DNA of 64,000 nt, taken from the NCBI GenBank assembly GCA_030063045.1, contig JAQSEB010000015.1:2378371-2442370 (forward strand). Reading direction: 5' to 3'. Source of the DNA: Pratylenchus scribneri (Eukaryota; Nematoda; Chromadorea; Rhabditida; Pratylenchidae). Within the stretch, counting starts at the first letter, position 1, and every line of letters begins with the position of its first letter. The notes under the pieces are model-generated. The model was not told the origin of the DNA. It did not search any database and saw only the letters and a list, made by a program, of their open reading frames with translations. Of this stretch, positions 1 to 11,418 are shown in pieces. The position numbers and the translations under genes are program-made.

Positions 1-269
1 GGATTTTCAATGATGTGATATATAAAAATTTCAACCCACCAATCGAATTATTTATTTGAATTTTGCAATTCCGAGCCAATTTTTGTTTGGGAAATTAAAT
101 TTTTAAAAAATCGAAAAATGATTTTTTTTGACACCAAACGGAAAACCGAGATCGACAAATTGGGAAAAACGAAAAAAGAAAACTTCAGTTTTATTCTTAC
201 TCTCTTCTAGCCTAGTCCATAGTCCTCAAGGAAGTTAGATTTTTATTTTTTAATATGATTTAAATGTAC

Positions 270-2103
270 CTGGTGGTCCCCAAAGGATGAATGGGACATT
301 TCCGTGTGAGCCATTCACAATTGAGTAAATGGCTTCACTTTGTTTTTCGTTAAAATTGCTTCCACCAAGGTTCATTTTGAATTTTCCCCAATCTTCATTG
401 CGTTTTTTCATAAAATGATTATAAGCGACCTTTTTAGAATTAAAAAAAATTTTTTTTTTTAAATTAAAATTTACAAGTTTTTCAGCATTTGGAAATAGTG
501 CAAATTTCATTCCATTTTGATTTTTAATTTGCATTATTGTCAGCAACGAAATACGATAACTATTGTCATTATATTGCGGTGACAGTCTTTGCTAAAATTA
601 AAAAAATTAATAATTGTCATAAAAATTAATTCATGAGAATTATAATTTAATAATAGGTTGAACGACACTTGCGAACCCGTGCGGACCAAACGGTCTGGTG
701 CCGATGGTGGTAATGCTATTCTGGAATTGTTTAGAGCATTTTATTAGGCATAAAACTAGCTACAAAATGACAATAAAAAATCTTTGACCAATATTGATAA
801 TTCACCGAGTTATGGGCAAAAAACCCTTGGTTTAATTAAAATTGTGTTTTTGGCTGTTTTTTTGGCCATAACTTGGTGAATATTCAATTGGTCTGCTTTT
901 GATGTAATTTTGTTTGCTAATTTTATACCTAATAATATGCCAAAAATAATTCCACCATAGTTTTACCAATATCGAAGCAAGACCGTTTCGTCCGCAAGTA
1001 TCGGATCCGCAAGTGTCCTAATACGAAATAATTTGTTTCAAAATTTTAATTTTAAAATAAATGAAAAATTATATATATAACCGCTTGTGTCGTTAATCCT
1101 TTTGGTTCCTCATCTTTTTTATCGAACATGGCCACGATCCGTTTGCTCCCTTTGTCCAGTTCAACAATCGTTCCCTAAAGATAATAAAAATATTTTTTTT
1201 CCGGCCACTTTCCAAACAATTTTCCTAATACATATTTAATTTTTATAAGAAAATACTTAAACATTTTCGGAATGTTACAATTTTAAATTATTCCCTATCA
1301 AATTTATATTCATAAAATTTCTTAAAATTGCATTATTGGCAATTTAAATAATTTCAAAAAAAAAAAAGATTACCACTGCTTTTCCCAAAACAATTTTTCC
1401 ACGTAATCTATATTCTTCATTCCATCGGCTAACTGTGAGCTCATAACCAATATATTGTATCGAAGGTTTATTCTTTTGATATTTTGTGTATGTTCGAAAT
1501 GGGAGTCGTCTGTAAAAAAATCGAAAAAAATAAGAATTCTAAATAACAATAAGTGGATATAAAATTATAATTAGGGCGGAGTTGGATTGAATGGGTTCCA
1601 ACTTCCCAAAATGCAAGGATCTATCAAAATTTTTTTTTACCTTCCCCTCACATTCTCCTCAAAAATTTTGTCATTTTCAATCTTAAATTCAAAAATATTT
1701 TATCCAGTTCAATTTTAATGTTTATACGCACTTCCTCAGCTGCATTCAATAAATTGGCGAATGTTATAAATTTGTCCAAATATTCTTTTGTGCCCATTCC
1801 ATTTGTTATCCTTCTTGCCAAACTATTTTTTGAGAACTGAATTTTAAAATGAATTGAACTTTAAAATTCTTTAAAAAAATTCTTTGGGATTTTAAAATAA
1901 TAATACAATTTCGTTCCAAATCGAAAACTTGCCTCGTAAAATTTGAACAGTTCGTTCATCTGTGCATCATCGAGTTTGAAATCATTGGCAATTGTCTGCT
2001 GATTCCTAATCAACTCATACTCCCTCATCTCATATTTCGCCATTATTTTGTAGTAGATGGGATTGTATTTGTCATTTCCTAACAATTTGTTCAATGTCGA
2101 TTC
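270..2103 (-). CDS. UPF1/MOV10-like SF1 RNA helicase, left-arm copy (partial, runs off window)
   Basis: This is the paralogue of the plus-strand helicase at 20,037-30,379, read in the opposite direction. Exons placed by hand, 5' to 3' on the minus strand: 2103-1933, 1836-1732, 1681-1641, 1509-1374, 1174-1082, 591-475, 429-270. Exon lengths match the right-arm copy (171, 105, 41, 136 vs 130, 93, 117, 160 vs 166), with the same intron phases. It encodes the N-terminal region, with LLGNDKYNPIYYKIMAKYEM and a GYELTVSRWNEEYRLRGKI stretch, and ends at the start of Walker A (GPPG split by an intron whose donor is at 269-268). The first intron uses a GC donor, as in the paralogue. The rest lies beyond base 1, so whether it is functional cannot be judged. 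Upstream coding exons are expected because the first exon starts at an acceptor, not an ATG. Confidence 0.85.
656..1025. mobile_element. hAT-like foldback MITE, family A, copy 1
   Basis: About 370 bp of imperfect inverted repeat lying in an intron of the left helicase. It shares the family-A arm sequence (GACACTTGCGGAC, then a GGTCTGGTGCCGATGG-like block, then a GAATATTCACCGAGTTATG-like centre) with four other copies in this window. No clean target duplication remains, so it looks old. Confidence 0.75.
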
Positions 2104-2143
2104 CTTCAAAAAAAATATGACATTTGGACTTTCGTTAATATCA

Positions 2144-2467
2144 CGTATTAAGACATTTGCGGACGAACAGTCTGGCGCCGATGGTGCTAAAGTTGTTTTC
2201 GAATTGTTTATGGCATATTATAAGGCATAAAATTAGCTACATAATGCCATAAAAAGCATTGGCCTATGTTGAATATTCTCCGAGTTATTGCCAAAAAACG
2301 TGTTTTTGATTGTTTTTTGGCCATAACTCAGTGAATATTTAATATTGGTCTATGCTTTTGATGTCATTTTGTAGCTAATTTAATGCATAATAATATGCCA
2401 TAAAAAATTACACAATAGTTTTATCACCATCGGCGCCAGACCGTTCGTCCGCAAGTGTCGGCCAACC
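2144..2467. mobile_element. hAT-like foldback MITE, family A, copy 2
   Basis: Imperfect palindrome of about 324 bp directly upstream of the left helicase exons. It is flanked by AATATCA on both sides (2137-2143 and 2468-2474), consistent with a slightly decayed 8-bp duplication. No coding capacity. Confidence 0.75.
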
Positions 2468-2478
2468 AATATCAAAAA

Positions 2479-2686
2479 GGTACTATTGTAGTTTACCGGA
2501 TGGAAGGGAAAAAGGATGGAGACGATGACGGTGAAGAAGAAGAGATGAAGCTGTGGATGTATTCATCATCTTCTTTTTCATATCCATCATATTCATTATC
2601 ATCTTCGTCATTGTTTTCTTTTTCTCCTACACTACTTCATCTTCATCATCCTTTTACCCTTCCTTCCGGTAAACTTCAATAGTACC
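2479..2686. mobile_element. Small foldback element with acidic/Ser low-complexity centre
   Basis: A 208-bp palindrome whose ends read GGTACTATTGTAGTTTACCGG and its near complement. The centre is GAA/GAT-rich on one strand and TCA/TTC-rich on the other, giving spurious reading frames on both strands. It abuts family-A copy 2 with only about 11 bp between them. Confidence 0.65.
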
Positions 2687-3597
2687 AAAAAAACCAACAA
2701 AATTGTTAATTAAAAACAAATCCAATTTGAAAAATCTTTTTTCTCCATTGTTTTTTTGCGATTTTTAATGTAATTATTCATTTTGGTGGGTTGGGTTTTT
2801 ATTAAAGGCATTGCTATCGAATGAGACCGGTTAAAGAAGGATTTAAAGAAGGATCGATCAAATCAGTTTTGACTAAAAAAATTTTTAATCTTGTTTGGCT
2901 GACTTCTAAACCATAAAAGGATATGGGATTCGAACCTATGACCTCCTCTATAAATCCATCCCCTTCACAGATAGGACAGAAAAGACAAAAATGACCAGGG
3001 TACCAATTTTGCTTCCACAGCTATGGGTTTTAAGAATTGATCCCACAAATCATATATCATTTTGTAGCCAACAATAAGACTCTAACTTGCCCCCTAGAAA
3101 TACAATGAGTAGAGAAAAAATCAAAATGAAAAAGTTTTACCTACTAAAACTAAAAAGATTCACTTTTCGAAATTGGTTTTGGTTAATATAATAACATGAA
3201 ACCAATAGTGTAATTACAAAAAGTTGATGTTTTTTTTATATGCCATTGAAATAGGATTTTTAAAAAAGGTAAATTGGAGAAGATTTCAATACTTTGTGTT
3301 TACGCTTGAAAATTGTAGTGTTTTAAACTATTGTTATTGGAGGCAAATGAAATGACAATTTTCTTGACCAATAATTCAATCCAATCTGAGTGAAGAAGCG
3401 ATTTTTCCAGTCATTATATTCAGCCAGATTTCCCTTCTTCCCTTTATTTCATTCAAAATTAGGAAACAAATTATCCTCATATAGGCCCCAAAATGAATGC
3501 AAAAAATTTTGGTCAAATATTTCACAAAGAGAGATTAACTCTGTGAAAAAACGAAGGAAAACCTCCTCCCACCCAGCACCCACAGTCTTAACGGTAG
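2687..3597. other. Intergenic, no gene seen
   Basis: AT-rich DNA without a supported exon. On the minus strand around 2,930-2,950 there is a perfect RNA polymerase III B-box-like motif (GGTTCGAATCCC). Its flanks do not fold into a complete tRNA, so it is at most a tRNA-derived relic. Confidence 0.4.
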
Positions 3598-3769
3598 TGC
3601 GAAACTTGCGTCCCGAAACTTGCGTCCCGAAACTTGCGTCCCGAATTTTGCGTCCCGAATTTTGCGTCCCGAATTTTGCGTCCCCGAAACTTGCGTCCCG
3701 AAATTTGCGTCCCGAATTTTGCGTCCCGAAACTTGCGTCCCGAATTTTGCGTCCCGAATTTTGCGTCCC
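3598..3769 (+). repeat. 14-bp minisatellite, array 1
   Basis: About 12 tandem units of two alternating variants of a 14-mer containing TTGCGTCCCGAA. Because 14 is not a multiple of three and the unit lacks stops, all frames stay open on both strands, producing several illusory Arg/Pro-rich reading frames. The same array with similar flanks occurs inverted at 10,971-11,191. Confidence 0.9.
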
Positions 3770-4733
3770 AATTGGGAAATTTACTTTTTAATTTTGTACA
3801 ATACATTATAAGAATTATTTTGAATTAAAAATTATATGTTTTTCCACATTCAATTGGCTCTATAATCATGGTATTTCAGATCAGAATTCATTTAATTCTT
3901 AATCCACATTTCTTAGGTTTCTCCTTTTAATTTATTTGGCAATAAACAAAAGTATTCAAATGGATTTGCCTCATAATTGTCTAACAAATTAGTTTTCTAA
4001 ACAAAATTCTTCCCAAGCCATGACATTTTTTTTGTAGGAAAATTGGCTTGAGGCTCTTGTCAATTTATCCACATCGAAATCATTCAGTTAAAATTGATTT
4101 TTGGTCTAGCACAAAAAATTGTGGCTTTGGGAAATGTTGTACCAAAAAAGACAGGATAAAAGTAGGAATGCCCAAAGTTAATTCATGAAAAATTGAATTA
4201 TGCATGAATCATGATTATTTATTATTTAATGTTTTTATTTTAAATTTATTTTTTCAGTATTATATATTTTTTAAAACAAAACAGAATTTCGGAAAGGAGC
4301 ACTTTTTGGCGAACCTGGAAAAATTCGCTAAAAATTTTAATAGTTTTCTAATCAAAAACTTCAATACTAAAGGAAAATGGCAATTTTGATTCGAAATTAT
4401 ATTTATTGATTTTTTTAGGGAATTTAAATCTTTCAAGTATTTAGTAAAATTTTTCAATCATTTAAATGGATATAATGCGCGTTATGCTTTATGATTCATA
4501 ACTAAAAATAATGAATGAACATTTTTTGGCAAAACATAATTTTATTGCAAAAATGATTATAAATTTTCCAATTCAGTAGAAAAGAACAAAATTACTATTT
4601 TAATTTAATTATATGGAGAAATTTGACAAATATTGTTCCAAAAAAATGTAAAATCCAAATAAAAATGATTGGTGATTAAATAAATTGATAATTTGTTTTA
4701 GAGGAAAGTTTTGGTCAAAATTAATTATTGTCT
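3770..4733. other. Intergenic, no gene seen
   Basis: AT-rich sequence between the minisatellite and the 3' end of the small secreted-protein gene. I found no exon with coherent splice sites and no clear repeat. Confidence 0.4.
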
Positions 4734-5648
4734 TCAACATTCAATAATTTCCACCATGTTCTTATTAGCAACTGATGTTGCAAGTATTGATCCATATTGG
4801 TCACTATCTCGTTTAACTCCTTTTGTATTTCCAGCATAGTCTACACATAATAATTTTTAAGCTGATTTATAATAAAATAATATTACCAAGGAAACAGAAT
4901 TCGTCGATTTTCTTTTCCATCAATATTTCCATTTTTTCAAAAATTGCCTCCTCATAAAAATCACTTTTTGGAATAGACATTTCATGTCTTTTCGTAGTTA
5001 ATATTATGGGGAAGAATTGGTCCATTAAATCTGTCGTTTCTATAAATTAAAAAATTTTATAAGAACACATAATCAAAATTTGAATATTAATTCCGTGTTT
5101 ATGTTGAAATTTTTGATTTTTTTAATTTAATTGAATTTTTCTTAAGCAAAATATCATGGTAAAAATAAAATGCAAAAAAACAAAAATTTCATTTTTTTAG
5201 GTTCTTGACTAAAATCAATTTATTTCCATAAAATCAATTAGCATCTATTAATGATTTTTATTATCTATAAATTATTACTCAAAAAAACAAATCTTAAGCG
5301 CTATTAAATTATATCTTTAGGAACATTAAAAGGCAAGAATAATAAATGAATTTCCAGTTAAATACCTTCATTTCCAAACAATTCGAGTAGCAAATCAATT
5401 AGGGCTGCTAAGCCCGCTCCAGTGGATGCAATTGTAGTTATCGTTTGTTGGGGATTAGCTTTCAATCTAGCTATAAAATTTTCTCCCCGCATTCGAAATG
5501 GTGAATCGATATGATGATTTGATAAACGAGTAGATGGGCGAGGTGGGCGCCTTGGCATTGGTCTTCCTCGCATTGGCATTCGCAAAAAACGTCCTTCCAA
5601 CAGAATAAATACCATACAAAAAAAGACAAAAAGAATAATTTTTTGCAT
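4734..5648 (-). CDS. Small secreted basic/Pro-rich protein, unknown function
   Basis: Three exons placed by hand: 5648-5366, 5039-4887, 4840-4734, all with GT-AG introns and compatible phases, giving 543 bp or 180 residues ending ...VEIIEC. The first about 20 residues (MQKIILFVFFCMVFILLEG) look like a signal peptide. An Arg/Pro-rich stretch follows (RGRPMPRRPPRPSTR, about 27-41), then a hydrophobic segment (TGAGLAALIDLLLELFG, about 77-93) and a charged, partly helical C-terminal half. I recognise no family. It lies between the TPR exons and the helicase of the left arm, on the same strand, with its own start codon, so it is probably an independent gene inside or replacing what would be a long intron. 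The right arm has no counterpart. Confidence 0.65.
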
Positions 5649-5814
5649 TTTTTATTTGAATTAGAATTCACTGAAAATATCAAAATATATTTTAGTGTGA
5701 AATATATAAATAGGTAAAATGTTCCTTTTTTTGATTATTTGAAATTGAACAGAATAATTAATGGTAGGAAATCTCGAGGGTCAAATATGAGTGACCTTTG
5801 CCAATCAATAGAAT

Positions 5815-6180
5815 GAAAGGACGGACACTGCCGGCCATCAACGGACAGAGGATAAATTAATGGGCAATAACCTTAACTAAAGCAAGGGCAATAGAAGGAG
5901 CAGATGGAAGAGGCATTGAGCGTTGTTGTTGGGTTGTAGGCGAGAGTAGACGGCATATAATTCGGGAATGGTTGGATTTTATGTTGCCATTGCTTTTGTT
6001 AACGTTAGTGCCCATTGGTTTATCCTCTGTCCATTGTTGGCCGGCAGTGTCAGTCCCTGTGAGCATAAAATCCAACCATTCCCGGCATCTATGCCGTCTA
6101 CACTCGCCTACAACTCAACAACAACACTCAATGCCTCTTCCATCTGCTCCTTCTATTTCTCTGCTACGATGGTTGTGTTT
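5815..6180. repeat. Nested inverted repeat (foldback)
   Basis: Two inverted blocks are interleaved. One contains GGAGCAGATGGAAGAGGCATTG and the other GGACAGAGGATAAAnnAATGGGC; each appears once forward and once reversed around a centre near 6,000. Long open frames on both strands here are by-products of the palindrome. No target duplication was identified. Confidence 0.6.
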
Positions 6181-6492
6181 GAAATTACTATCCGATATCT
6201 TCAGATAATTTAGCCCAAATTCTTCCTATTTCCTCTCATCAAAACAAAAAAAGGAATCTTTATCTGCATTAAATTAAATATTTGATTTATAATTTTATAT
6301 ATTATTTCAACCAGGAATAAATTCCAATTGCAATGAAATTGCCTGACAAAATATTAGACAAAGTTGAAAAAGATTTATTAAGTCGAAAATAGAATGACTT
6401 TTATTTTCAAAATAGATTAAGTTGGGAGGCATTTACACAACTTGTAAATTAAGGTCAATAATGTAAATTCTTTTTAAGCTAATTTACGAATT

Positions 6493-9400
6493 ATGTTATT
6501 TCTTATTATATCGATTTCGATTTTATCGATTGACTTTGTATATGGAGTTCGAACAACAAAAGGCGCGGATTTAATGCTACATGAAGGCTATGAATATAGA
6601 AAAAAAACTGGCGATAATGCAATCATTGCAGATGGCACAATACAAGTATGGATGTGCCCAATAAAAACTTGCAATGGTCGTTTGCATACACCAGTAGGAT
6701 CTGAAGTTGTATTACGTATTGTAACACAACACAATCATCCACCACAAACTGACACACACGTTGTGAGTCAAAATCGGAAAATTTTATTTGATAATTTTTA
6801 TTATAAATATGTATTTCTAAAATTTAATATTGAAACATAGCAAAGAAATTGCAAATTACTCTGAAATTCATTCAAAATAATGGGCGATTTTTTAAATTCA
6901 ATTCACAATTATACCGAAAAAATTTTTATTGAGAGGAAGAAATGTCTATATTTTTCCTCCATCCTAATTTATAGATCAATTTCATCTTATTGCATAAAAT
7001 TTATTTTGCCTTTTTAATATTTTTAGTTATTCTATTTTCCTTAATTTTCTTTCAATTTTTTTTTTGTTTTCCCTATAGTCAGAACAAAGCAAAATTGCTC
7101 TATTTCTTTCAATTGCGTATATTTCCTTTCCACCATATTCCCTTTATCAATAGTGAGTACTTATTTTCACAATAAATTTCATGTAAAATTGAATACAAAA
7201 ATTGCTTTCAGTTCAATCTGATTTGCATTGGAAAAAATTAATAATTATCGAGGTCAATTTGGTTTATTTATTTAGCATCATAAATTAATCGAGGCATTAC
7301 CAATCCTCAAGGATCCTATACAATTTCTTTTTAATTATGATTTAATCTTCATTTTAAAATATCGTTATTCTATCGATTTTTATTGGAAAATCACATATTT
7401 TATAAAATTTTTTATCATTAAATTAAATAAGAAAATATTTTTTCAAGGAATTCAAAAGCAAAATACTTGTGAATTATTGCTTTATTGATGAGCTAGGGAT
7501 AAAAATATATTTATACTTTAACAAATACTAGGAACTATTTTAAAAGATCTTTATTAACTTTTTCGGTAGATAAAATCACATAATAAGCCTTTCATTTACT
7601 GATAATTATATGAAAATATCATACTCTTTAATTTTAATGAGACAAAAGGCAAATCTTGACGGGCACTATTTAATAAAATTTGTTAAAATTCTTAATAAAA
7701 ATTAATAAAATTGATTTAATAAAGTATGAAATGAAATATTTATGAATTTTTTCTATAAAGGTTCGTGAACGCAAGGAGCAAATTAAAGAAACTGCAGTGG
7801 TAAATCCAAATGCTCCTCCTAGAGAGATTTTTATGCAATCACGTCAAGGACTAACCGATGAACAAATAAATTTGATGCCATCATATTCAGCGAGTCAACG
7901 TCAAATAGAACTCCAAAGAGAAATTCCAGGCCGTTTGGATGTTGATAAACGAGAAATTTTTGAGATCGTCATACAGGTAGGATTCTATTTCAATTAATGA
8001 TAATAAAATACGAAAACCCACTATTAAATTAAAATAGACAATCATTAATACACTTCGGGATTCAGAATATTTTAATTGAGTAAAATTATTTAGATTATGA
8101 TAAAAAACGCAATATTTTACTTATTCGGACGTTGAATTGTTTAGTCTTCTTACCCGGAGAAAAGCTGCCAAGTTATAAAGCCAAAATTATTAAATTTTAG
8201 GCAATTTAGTATTTTTGATTATTCAATCAACTTATTTAAATAAGTTCCTTTAATATTTATCTTTTTGAGTTTTGACATTATATAAGTTTGCTATTTGCTC
8301 ACAAATAACGTAGATGATTTTTTCATTCCTGAATATTTTTAACTATATTATTTAAACAGTTTTTGGACTATTAATTTCTGAAGAAACATTATAGTTTTCT
8401 CAAATATACTCTGAAAATAAAAAATATACCAATAAAATGAGCAAATCCCAAAATTTAGATTATTAAATGTAAATGTATAAAGCTACGTTAAATATAAAAA
8501 TTGTATCAATGTTTAGAATGAATTTGCGAATGATCACGAAGGAAATTTGTTTTTTCTTTACGATAGCCGTGAGACAGAACCCGAGGAAGTTGTTTTTTTT
8601 ATATTCGCAACAGAAAGAGGACTGCAAAGATTGAGGCAGTATCGGAATTGGAATTCAGACGGTACTTTTAAGGCAAGTTTTATGTTAAATCTATTTTTTA
8701 TAGGAGTATTCATTAGATATTAATTCAATTTTTAGCAATCCAAAAGAAATTTTTTAACATTGAAACAATAAATTAAATACGATAAATATGAATTTTAAAT
8801 TTCATAGACTTTCTAGTGTGGGCTTCTAATGTAGTGTGAGCTTTAAAAAGAGGATTTACAGTATAAATAAATTTTTAAAAAGGAGATTCATTTATAGAAA
8901 ATAGTTTTTAGGTTGCTTCTAATAATTTCTTACAACTTTACACACTCAATATAATTATTGAGCATTCTGCAATACCAGCCGCTTTCATATTAATGGGGAA
9001 CAAAGCCTATGATACTTACCGTCGCGTTTTTACGGTAATTAATCAGCATATGAACGGCATAGTACCATTATCAGTCATCATGGATTTTGAGCAAGGTCAA
9101 AATTTCATTCTACTAATTTAAATTTTGAATTAAGCACCCAAAAGAGCATATTTGGAGATTTGGCCACAGGTGCAGATAAAGATGTGCCTCTTTCATCTAT
9201 CGCAGAGTATAATTAGACGAGTACAAGTAAAAATTTTAAAATATTTATACCAAAAAAAAAATATAAACTTTTTATTTAATAATTAAAATTGTTTAACCAT
9301 ATTAATAGTAAATTTTATTTATGTTTTCTGAATACAAAATTATTAAGAGGACCGGACTTATCGTCCAATATCAACATAATGAACAATTACGCAAAAGCAT

Positions 9401-10861
9401 ACGTTCTATCGCTGCTTTATCTATGTTGCCAGAAAATATGGTCGCTAATTCTTTCAATATTTTACGGCAAAACTCACCAGCCGCCGCAGCACCAATATTT
9501 GAATATTTTGAGAAGTTAAAATAAATAGAAACATTTCTAATATTGAATAATTATTCAGTACATATATATCCAGAGGTCAGCAAGATCCTCTTTTTCCCAT
9601 ACCTAGCTGGAATCATCATGCAACGGTTTTAGCTGACCAATGCCGTACTAACAATGCAATTGAAGGCCAGTGTCTTTCCTTTTAACCCATCTGCCGATTT
9701 ATTTAAAATGAGAATTTTCTCAAATTAATTTTAAATGATTTTTAAAATTTAATGCATTTTCTAAGCTACAAATTTCTTAGCTTTTAATTTAAAATTATTA
9801 TGTCTAAATTAGATTAAGCTAAATAATTTATGTAATTCTCAATAACGATATTGTTCTAACGAAAATTATGCTTTATTATTCCTGAAGAAGGGGGAATATT
9901 GTGTATTTGTATAAAAATTATTATTTTTTTAGGATACCATCGAGCGTTGAAAAGTCGTTTTGCCAATCCAAAGCCTCTTCTTTCTAGGTTAGTTTATTTG
10001 ATTATTTAAAAACTTTATTTTGAAGAAAATATGTTGCCTCTATTAAACTAATATTTTTTATATATCGGATAATTTATTTTTTAATATATTAAAAAATTGA
10101 GCTCGAATAGTTTCGTTTTTAAACTACTACGTATCCAAATAAGACTAGCCATTTTAGTCTCGCAATAATATAACATATTTAAAATGCAGAGTTCATATAT
10201 GAGTGGATTCCATTGGGAAGAGCTGCTGATCTATCGCACTTAATGTGTATTGAGATGTGAAGGCAGAGCAAAAATAGGATTCCACTCAAAAATGCTCGTA
10301 GTTTCGAATCGTTTTTTTGTGGAAACTAATTTATTTTAATTTTTACATTGAAATAATTACTTAATCATATTCGCCTATGAAAACACTTTGATTATTTTAT
10401 AATTATGCTGAATAAAATTTGAAATTTTCGACATAAAATAAAGCCCACCCCTTGGCAAATTTAGGTCACGGGTTAAAATCTGTTCGGATAATTTTTATGT
10501 CTTTATTATCATTTTTATACATTTTTTTTCTATTAAAAACAAATAATTTTAACAAAAATTAACTTACGGATTACATTCAATGTGCTAGTCTTACCAAAAT
10601 ATTTATTAAAGATTGATCATGGTGTTGAAGGACGAGGAGCGATTTATGCATGATCGTTTGCATTTATATGAAATGGATCCAACGCGTGGTATTTCAACTA
10701 GGCCCAGATCCCCAACATATATAAGAAATGATGCCGCCATAAAAGCACTCGTTGAACGATTTGATGGAATTCAGAATCCGACTAATGAACAGCTGCTTGT
10801 ACATTTGGGCGCTATACAATATAGAATGGCCCGTAACGATTTCGATAGATGGGATGATTGA
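6493..10861 (+). CDS. FLYWCH/MULE transposase-like protein, nine exons, apparently intact
   Basis: Exons: 6493-6762, 7761-7976, 8517-8672, 8912-9095, 9135-9226, 9348-9514, 9559-9665, 9933-9987, 10612-10861. They sum to 1,497 bp, or 498 residues plus stop, with consistent phases. Residues about 20-87 resemble a FLYWCH zinc finger (GYEYRKK...VWMCP...C...H.H). The MULE-type DDE transposase core follows: WNSDGTFK (D210), IMDFEQ (D272), CLFH (293-296) and RTNNAIEG (E397). Introns 3 and 7 use GC donors, fixed by the family motifs that span them. The many introns, absence of frame breaks and lack of visible terminal repeats argue for a host or domesticated copy rather than a fresh transposon. The start is uncertain: the hydrophobic first 18 residues look like a signal peptide, which is odd for a DNA-binding protein, and a true upstream exon may exist. 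Confidence 0.8.
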
Positions 10862-10970
10862 TGAATAAAAAATTATTTGAATTTGCATCAGTTTTGTCCA
10901 TTTTAGTAATAATAAAAATAAATTGTGAATAAATCGATTTTGAGTATGATGAGGATATTTTTCCTTAGTT

Positions 10971-11191
10971 GGGATTGGGACGCAAGTTTCGGGACGCAAA
11001 ATTCGGGACGCAAGTTTCGGGGACGCAAATTTCGGGACGCAAAATTCGGGACGCAAGTTTCGGGACGCAAAATTCGGGACGCAAGTTTCGGGGACGCAAT
11101 TTTCGGGACGCAAAATTCGGGGACGCAAGTTTCGGGACGCAAAATTCGGGGACGCAAGTTTCGGGACGCAAAATTCGGGACGCAAGTTTCG
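10971..11191 (-). repeat. 14-bp minisatellite, array 2 (inverted relative to array 1)
   Basis: About 15 units of the same 14-mer family (TTCGGGACGCAA, with some one-base-longer GGGG variants). It lies immediately after the MULE-like gene. Flank remnants such as CGGT...CTTAA are shared with array 1, so the two arrays share an origin. Overlapping open frames on both strands are artefacts. Confidence 0.9.
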
Positions 11192-11418
11192 GCCAACCGT
11201 CTTAACCCCCCTCGATTTCGTTGCTTTTCATTTATATTGATCAGAGAATTTTGCTTTGGCTCAGCGGGACATTTTACATTAGTTTAAAAGAAATTGTTTA
11301 AGATGAAAATATTTTGACTAGCTAATAAGTAAAATCAGAGTTTATTATTGTAGATACGATAGGCGTACTCTATATTTCGAGATGTTTTCTCTCTACCATT
11401 CTTCTAAATCTTATTTAC

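Noticed and set aside
2455..2682. Acidic/Ser-rich frame that might be the missing acidic linker of the left-arm exonuclease
   Set aside because: It lies inside a foldback element, both strands are open, and no exonuclease motif is nearby.
2900..2990. Possible tRNA gene on the minus strand
   Set aside because: A good B box but no acceptable acceptor or D stems; treated as a tRNA-derived relic at most.
5857..6213. Three overlapping frames on both strands
   Set aside because: Direct consequence of the nested inverted repeat.
10694..11287. Long overlapping reading frames on both strands (Arg/Pro/Ser-rich)
   Set aside because: They arise from the stop-free 14-bp minisatellite; no splice or domain support. 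Same for frames at 3,390-3,830.
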